Origin: Amanita rubescens
Taxonomy: Eukaryota > Basidiomycota > Agaricomycetes > Agaricales > Amanitaceae
Length of the DNA stretch: 24,918 nucleotides
Reading direction: 5' to 3'
NCBI GenBank assembly: GCA_015039365.1
Contig: WION01000674.1
Span: 1 to 24,918, forward strand
The notes under the pieces: generated by a model
Told to the model about the DNA's origin: nothing
The model's input: only the letters and a program-made list of their open reading frames with translations
The model's database searches: none
Made by a program: the position numbers and the translations under genes
In this document: one piece after another, positions 18,633 through 24,918 of the stretch
How the letters are laid out: each line of letters opens with the position of its first letter
Numbering within the stretch: position 1 is the first letter of the stretch

Positions 18633-21600
18633 CTACTGTACATCTCTCACGAATCCTAGTGTACCCAGAGAAGATGCAATGAGATCCAGCACGCGCTGAC
18701 TTTCTTCGCGCTGCACTGCCGCTAGTCTTTCCAACCTCTGCCGCAGCTCCGGATTTTCTATCAGAACATCTGCATGGATCCGTAAAAATACGTTCTGCAA
18801 AGCTTGCACTGCTTCAAAATCACGATGTGATGAAAGTCGTTGCGTTAGGGCATTGATGAACATATCCATGCCATTCAAGGATATCAAGGATTGTAACTCC
18901 AGGTCAAGCGCGGCTGGTGACAGCGTTTTGACGTAGGAAAAGAAACCTTCGTCTGTCAGAGATTAATACATTTGGGAGTTCTCAAACAGAATGGTTGACG
19001 CACAGTCGCTGTTCGCGCTCTCTGCGAGAAGCTTTTTGGAAAATACGCTGTCTACATGAGCAGCAGCTTTTTCTAGTTGCCGTGTCTTCTGTTTCTCCGC
19101 TTTCTGCGTTTCCGTAGCTTCTACGGCGAATCGTGTTTCAACTCCCGGGAGAGTAGGCAAAAAGAATGGCGCTTTTTCTGGAGCCTTGGGTGGCTCTTTT
19201 GGTTTGTTCCGTTGCTGTGGTGGTAGGTTGAGATCATTGTGATAGAGAACTTATGTGCTGGTACTTACTTGTATGACCTCAAGGTTCAAAAGTGTCTGCC
19301 ATCGGGAACGGGGCAGGAGAGTAAGTGTCACCAGTTCGCCATCTAGCTGCGGAGGTGTAGAGAAAACGTCAACAGGCGCATCCTGGGTCGTGAGTGCAGC
19401 AAGGCTTTCAATGACTACTAAAATGTTAAATATTCGCTGCCGGTGCGCCAGCCAAAAAAAGCTCACCTTCTTCTTCTGTAACGCTTTGCATCGATGGTAG
19501 CGAAACCTCTTGGACATCTTCATCAGAAACAGTGTGAAATGCAAGGTCGGCAAACTGTGCACGATTCGCCCTACAAACTCGTTATTATCATGTCATTCGT
19601 TAATACAGATTCTTCCACCAACCATAGATATATCCCAACGCTATCCACGTGTGCAGTGGCCAGAAAGTCACCAGTCGGCGAGAATGAGATGCTTGTAGCA
19701 ACGCTTGTTGTCCGAAACACATCTATCAAGCGCCCGGTTGGGATGTCGAACGTCCTAATGATTGAATCAAGGGATGACGTTATCAACCATCTCGAATCCG
19801 AAGAGAACGCCTAATCAAGCTGGTCAGAATGGTTCGGCTTGTGACGCACCAAACTTACTAGGTCAAGAACACGACTTCGAAATCCACCAAATTCCCGTAC
19901 TATCCTTCTGGTCTCGATATCAATGATTCTGATGACCATGTCATCGCATACAACTGCCAAGAGTCCATTATCGCGATGTAAAGTCAACGACACAGCCGCG
20001 GAAGGTAACACAAGAGTTTGCTCTAGTTTTGTTGTTTGGAAATCGAAGAACTTTGAAGGTCCATAATTAGCATGTTTTAAACAGATATATGGAAGACATA
20101 CGTTAACCGTGCCATCTAAAGTGCTGGCAATTAAAATTCTGTTCAAGGCATCCGTCACAAGACCTGTGATACACCGCTCCCTCTTTTTGCTTCCAGAGCT
20201 AAACGCACTGGCCGCACCAGGCGGGCAGGGGCCCACGTCGTAATTCTTCCGTTTCAACCCAGATTGCATGTTCCACATGTATATTGAGCCAGTCGAGGAG
20301 CCTCCAACGCCAAAGTTGCCGCATGCTGTGATGCAGACCGACTATAGAGCAAAACTTCAGCGGGCTATACACTTAAAAGTTAACATTTCTCCTACCTTGA
20401 CAGATCCCAGCGGAACACGCTCCTTCCCCTTGCCTTTGATACCATCGGTAAAACCAAATGTGTGTTTACCGAGACGTTTGTTAAGAAGTGACCATGTCCG
20501 AGCAAATGTTTCGTCAGTATGCGCAGTTAGAATATCGTCCCAATCTTTCGACCTGGTAGATGAATAAGAGATGGCGGAAATGGAAGGGAACTTGAGAGAT
20601 GCCACGGGTATCGATAAAGAGGTAGCTTTTTTGGCTAGAGAGCCTTGATATCTGTGTTAGACGTTGACACTTTAGATTTGAGGACGCATACCTTGTGACA
20701 ATTCAAATGACCGAGAATCCCTTACAACCGACGTGCAACGTAGACTACGGTCTCTAGAAGTTGTCAACAATTGCTTTCCATCGTCTCCATAGTATCGGAT
20801 AAGGTGAGGAGGCGCATGGTGACCAGAGCGGTACTTCAATAACCTAGGTATGGCCGTCGGGGATTCGAAAAACCATTGCTATTGATCGCTTGAGTGAAAT
20901 AATAAATCGAAGTGCTTAAGGACAGACCTTGACACTATTGTCTTCGCCTGAACTAATGATGACAGGTTGCCCTGGAATCCACTCAATAGAGCTTATGGCC
21001 CCATCGTGAGCTCCACGAATCATGTGAAGGAGGCGGCCACCCTCGTTTAAATCCCATATCGCAATGTGCCCAGCAGAAGAAGCGGATGCTAATATGGGTT
21101 GTCCATCTGTAACAGTATAACTTTAAAGACTTTAATCGCACACGTGAGCGCTTCACATACCACTCCGGAAGCCAAGGGCACGAACGCTGCCACCTTCCAT
21201 AAACATTCGAATTAACTTCTCGTCGGCTCGTACGTCATATATAACGATGTTGCCAGAAGCAAAACCAATCCCAACGACATCTATAGCGGGCGACTGGCTT
21301 AATGCCGTTACAGCAGAACCAGGATCGTGCGCTGAAGGTAGCGAGAGCAACTTTGATGCCTGGAATTTGTATATACAAGTTCTGCGAGAGAATCAAAAAA
21401 AGACGTTCAAAGATTATGCGTGCACTCACTCCGACCGAATATTCCATAATTGTAGATTTCCTTGGCTACTCGAGACAAGAACCTTATTGACGTAGGTTGC
21501 TGGGTGTAGGATAGCTGCTGCGGTAAAACCAGGGTCGAACTCTATAGACGAATCTAAATCTGTACTCATTCGGTCAGCTCGTCAGATGAAATACGTAGAA

Positions 21601-22210
21601 TGACATTAAGGTACCTCCTGTTGTCGTATTCCATGCAAATAAGCGACTACCATCATCTGTCAAGGCAAGAATTTGTGCGCCAAAAATAATCATAGATGAC
21701 AATATTTTTTTCAGTGGGTTTGTGATACGCAAAACCTTTCATTACTGAGCCAGGAGACTTAAATTTATCAAATAACGTACTTCTTTTCCCCTGATATATT
21801 TTATGGCGTGAGGGCCTGCAACAGTCCACACAGCATCACCATCCATCGCGAGACATGATATTGGCTCCGGCGCATCCGGACCTACGAAGCTTGTTGACAA
21901 GGCGTTGATATGCGCGCCTCAACAGGGAGACCTGCTTACCGACAAATAATAATGTCATTTTACTCCCTTCCCATAATGCCCATGACCTCCCTAGGCAGGT
22001 TAAAACGTGGATTCGCGGGCCGTCTGTTGCAGCCTTGTGGGACCGCGCTTGCAATACGAATGGTACGTGATTTGTTACAAGCCCAAGGGCACGGAAAGGG
22101 ACGAATAGCCGAGGTTCTTTGGGCGCTTTCGCTGATTGTGGGTGGGCTTCTTGTCTCTGCCTTTTTCGCGGTGGGGCTTGTACTCTTTCTTCAGTTTCTG
22201 TGACCACCAT
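18633..22210 (-). CDS. UTP21: UTP21 / WDR36, small-subunit processome WD40 protein
   Basis: Nucleolar U3 snoRNP (UtpB module) component needed for 18S rRNA maturation. Fifteen exons: 21940-22210, 21781-21881, 21615-21735, 21430-21559, 21161-21381, 20928-21106, 20692-20878, 20396-20643, 20102-20341, 19859-20050, 19623-19810, 19467-19570, 19269-19417, 19004-19214 and 18633-18952. The joined frame is exactly 954 codons, 953 residues, against 939 in yeast and about 951 in human WDR36. Signature pieces: FRALGLVTNHVPFVLQ, THE region ILTCLGRSWALWEG written here as HVLTCLGRSWALWEG, two WD40 propellers through about residue 680 (for example SSGEDNSVKQWFFES, TSRDRSLRC, TACGNFGVGGSSTGSI, FSPTGDFLATAHVD), and the C-terminal Utp21 domain with FFLPTLPGVETRF, FFSYVKTLSPAALDLEL and LNGMDMFINALTQRL. 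All introns are GT-AG, 45-58 nt. Start is the first ATG, followed by a basic, nuclear-type N-terminus. Intact. Confidence 0.97.
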
Positions 22211-22675
22211 TTTCAGCCGGAGACACCGTAGACCTTTTTTTTCTTGATTCGGGAGTCTAATTTAAATCAGCAAGAAAATCGACGATGATGTCCGAGGACA
22301 CGTGAGATATTTCTGGTTCGGAATACGGACCGGTCCAAGGCCAACCGGAATTCCGGACCGTATGTAGCGATACTCCTATAGAGACGGATTCAGGCTCACA
22401 GTGGAAAACCCTGGATACGTTGAAGCCATAAGCAATCGCCAGCAGTCTAAGAAGATTCTATCAAACGTAACAGGACCAGAAAAGGATTAGTTTATCCTTC
22501 TATCGCCGACTCGTTTGCGAGTCACGGTAATACACCCTCTTATGTATACCCCATGGCTCGTCATGTGTCGAATGTTCCGGAATTAAAATGAACAAAGAAA
22601 TCAAATTCACACATCGGATAACAAAATCGTCTGGTATAGTGGTACACCCCAGCACAACCCAAAAAATGAAAATGC
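22211..22675. other. Intergenic region, UTP21 promoter and GMF 3' end
   Basis: 465 bp without a coding signal. It should hold the UTP21 promoter and the 3' untranslated region of the GMF gene. It contains an imperfect hairpin (22323-22363) and a perfect six-base-pair hairpin, GACTCG-TTTG-CGAGTC (22508-22523). Confidence 0.6.
22323..22363. repeat. Imperfect inverted repeat upstream of UTP21
   Basis: ATACGGACCGG (22323-22333) pairs with CCGGACCGTAT (22353-22363) at 10 of 11 positions around a 19-base loop. The left arm overlaps the palindrome GGACCGGTCC. It could bind a dimeric regulator or be a relic of a small transposon; no target duplication is evident. Confidence 0.5.
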
Positions 22676-23261
22676 CTAACGGAATGACTTGAGAGTGTCG
22701 TCGATAACTTCGGATGTCAAATAATCAGGACCTTCGCGAAATTCGATGACCCTCATAACATCGGCCTGCGCTACTCAGATATAGAGCTCATTGCGAAGTG
22801 AAACTGACTCACCGCGTTTTGAAACCCGAGGAGGGCACTGGCATGCAATGTCATCATGCCAATTTCGCAGGAAGGGACCCAATTGAGTAAAACTATTGGG
22901 TAAGACTTCCTACCATCCGCGTAAGACACGGGTCGTGAAAGCAGGATAAACCGAGGAGCATTCTCGGGAAGTTCTAAGATGCATATATTCAGTAGAGGTC
23001 GAATCATAATATAGAGTGCGTCTCCACCTTTTGCGAGGTCTTCGATAGTAGTGTCGTCGTGTTTTTCCTCCAACTCCATGACCAGTCGGTTTCTATTGAT
23101 TTTGACGACGAGCGCCGAGGTTGCTTCTCCGCGCTTGGACAACCGAAAGTCGCGAATAGCGGCTTTAAGAGATTGAGGTATGTCTACTGTTCCTGACTGG
23201 CGTCAATGGATTTGGGTCAGAACCGAGCTTTAACTCCAATGTTGAAACTGACCACAGGCAT
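22676..23261 (-). CDS. GMF1: Glia maturation factor (ADF-homology, Arp2/3 debranching)
   Basis: Binds Arp2/3 complex and promotes debranching of actin filaments, at cortical actin sites in fungi. Four exons: 23253-23261 (9 nt), 23028-23196, 22813-22973 and 22676-22765, giving 142 residues, the same as human GMF. One ADF-H domain spans the protein: VDIPQSLKAAIRDFRLSKRG, ALVVKINRNRLVMELEE, ELPENAPRFILLSRPVSY, DGRKSYPIVLLNWVPS, MMTLHASALLGFQNA and VIEFREGPDYLTSEVI. The first exon encodes only MPV; the join to SGTVDIP depends on a GTCAGT donor and is the least certain part. Yeast orthologue is AIM7. Divergent from the MFS transporter gene with 108 bp between starts. No damage seen. Confidence 0.94.
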
Positions 23262-23369
23262 GATCGATGAACCAAGGAAGGAGAGATAAGATAAATTTCC
23301 CAAAACCGCGACACCCATTTTCATCACTTATGTGACTCCTAACCATGCTTGCCCCTTGACACTCTTCCA
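23262..23369. promoter_or_regulatory. Shared divergent promoter region, GMF / MFS transporter
   Basis: 108 bp between the start codons of two divergent genes. No specific site recognised. Confidence 0.5.
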
Positions 23370-24918
23370 ATGCCAACATCAACGCCAGCACTCCCCGGCT
23401 CCGTATCTCCACATCCCACGCCTGTCAACGAAGAAAGAATAGTCTCGGGTGACCCAGGCCGCTCGTCACATCCAGATATCCGTAACCCTACCGACATCCG
23501 ACCCACCAGCCACGTCGCATGGTGGAGGAAGCCATCCCCTTGGTGGTATGATACATTGAACTATTTCTTTGTATTCTGCTTCATTGCAACTTGATGTAGG
23601 TTACTTGGTATCATGCCTTTCGCCGCAATGGCCATGTCAGCGACGTTAGCGCCTCGGGTGGAAGTTTATACCACGCTCGCGTGCAGAGTTCACAGACCGG
23701 ATATATATGACCAAGATTTCTCGGGAACTGCGGCTAATCGCGCCGTATCCAGAATCATCCCCTCGTATTACGTTTCAAGTAGCGTTCTAGGCATCCACAA
23801 CTTTGGGACACGTGGATTGAAGTTTAATGGACTGGTTGAAGGGAAGCGCTGTGCATCCGACCCCGTGGTCCAAGCGGCCGTTGCAAAATTAACAGCTGGT
23901 AAGTGTTAGATACCATTCAGGGTTCAAAGCGCAAAGAATATTTGTCTGTTGCTCATTATATCCGCGGCTAACAATAAGACTTCAGTCATCGCCACATCCA
24001 CCGGCATTTTAAGTAGTCTTACAGGTGCATGGTGGGGCGCTGTGAGTCGAAAAACACTACTGGAACATTCTGGCCGTGACGAGGGGGGCAGTTTTCTGAT
24101 AGGAATGGCCGCACAAAGATCTTGGGAATCACCGTCGTTGGGGCTCTCCTAACGGACCTCAACTTCATCCTTGTCACCACTTTTTCCGATAAGCTCCCTG
24201 TTTGCTATTGGTTTCTGGTTGTAGGACCTTTGATTGAGGGCTTGCTTGGTGGTATGGCCTCCAAAGATACTAGCACGTATACTGTGTCTCAGTGTGATTC
24301 AGGATTGGCTAGTGGCACTGCAGCGAATCATGCCTATATCGCGGATACCACGACAGAGAAAACTCGGTAAGCGGTATATTCCTGATCGTACATAGCTTCA
24401 TCTTCAGTACCAGCTCGCGGTTCTTCTCTCTGAACTTGGGTTTAATTTTTATCGGATTTGCGCTTGGTCCAGCCATCGGAGGCTTACTTCTAAGGACCAC
24501 GGGTCAAGTTCTTTCTGTTTTCTTCCTGGCTGCTGCTATACATACGGCATATGTCTTATTCGCCTGGTTTGTTATACCAGAGCCTCTAACAGCAGAACAG
24601 ATGCAGAATTCTATGAAGAAACATGAAGAACGTCTTCACGAGTCGCAACACGGTCATGATCAACATCATGTTGTAACATACATAAAGAGGATCTTTCAAT
24701 TTTTGAGTCCCTTGACTATTTTCATACCGTCAAGGAAGGCCAGGACCGGCAAAGACTGGAATTTGACTCTTATAGCTCTCTCATATGGGCTTATATATTT
24801 AATATTGGTACGATGCTTGTCGTCAGTGCTCATGAAAACCAACGTACCCTTTAGGCGAACAGTAATTATGCATTACAATACATGGCCGGTTCTTTTGGTT
24901 GGAGCTCTGAGACTGTGA
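23370..24918 (+). CDS. MFS transporter, 3' end outside the window
   Basis: Multi-pass membrane transporter of the major facilitator superfamily; the substrate is unknown. Exons: 23370-23545, 23600-23898, 23986-24041, 24092-24366, 24408-24807 and 24855 to the window end. After a polar N-terminus of about 60 residues comes the first membrane helix (WWLLGIMPFAAMAMSATLAP), then VEVYTTLACRVHRP and CASDPVVQAAVAKLTA, both usual for this fungal subgroup. MFS motif A is FSDRNGRTKILG, recovered only after removing the intron at 24042-24091. Helices follow around LLTDLNFILVTTF, YWFLVVGPLIEGLLGGM and FSLNLGLIFIGFALGPAIG, then a histidine-rich cytosolic loop. A 36-nt in-frame stretch at about 24280-24315 may be a short intron or a real insertion. 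The last intron ends at 24854, giving YMAGSFGWSSETV up to the edge. No break seen; it simply leaves the window. Confidence 0.9.

Noticed and set aside
23546..24091. Apparent stops and frameshifts in the MFS transporter gene
   Set aside because: All are explained by normal introns at 23546-23599, 23899-23985 and 24042-24091, so the gene is not a pseudogene.

Overview
The window looks like a piece of nuclear chromosome from a basidiomycete, most probably an Agaricomycete. The signs are dense genes on both strands, many introns of about 45-60 nt with CTRAC-type branch points, and protein families and sequence flavours typical of that group (RecQ-like helicase family, DUF3074 protein, F-box/LRR protein, dynactin p27). 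There are no operons, CRISPR arrays or prokaryotic signals. Nearly all genes had to be rebuilt by joining short exons, so exon coordinates are given in the entries.

Layout. 1-1488 has no gene I can support. 1489-3302 is a complete non-autonomous DNA transposon: 97-bp terminal inverted repeats, a 9-bp target duplication, and a decayed copy of a RecQ-like helicase gene as cargo. It lies just downstream of the mRNA capping enzyme guanylyltransferase (3419-5195, -). Then come SKP1 (5412-6152, -), mitochondrial ribosomal protein bL27 (6290-6886, +, with a 1-nt frameshift), a DUF3074 START-like protein (7013-7922, +) and a basidiomycete protein of unknown function (8416-9570, +). A type-I glutamine-synthetase-like gene (10063-12225, -) follows, with very small exons. 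A 436-bp tandem duplication separates these last two convergent genes.

The second half holds an F-box protein (12428-13726, +), dynactin p27/DCTN6 (13842-14599, -), a Tim17-like membrane protein (14679-15592, +), a secreted protein (15783-17003, -, with a damaged splice donor), a WDR53-like WD40 protein (17203-18565, -), the SSU processome protein UTP21/WDR36 (18633-22210, -), glia maturation factor (22676-23261, -) and the 5' part of an MFS transporter (23370-24918, +, running off the window).

Most genes are housekeeping functions (capping, SCF ubiquitin ligase, mitochondrial and cytosolic ribosome biogenesis, dynein motility, actin) and do not form one pathway; SKP1 and the F-box protein are potential partners in SCF complexes but this proximity may be chance. 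Four divergent pairs share short promoter regions (79-202 bp). I see no defence or biosynthetic cluster. The most interesting points are the MULE-like element with a captured gene fragment, the tandem duplication whose two copies now serve different genes, the cluster of GC-AG introns, and the 9-nt microexon in the glutamine-synthetase-like gene.
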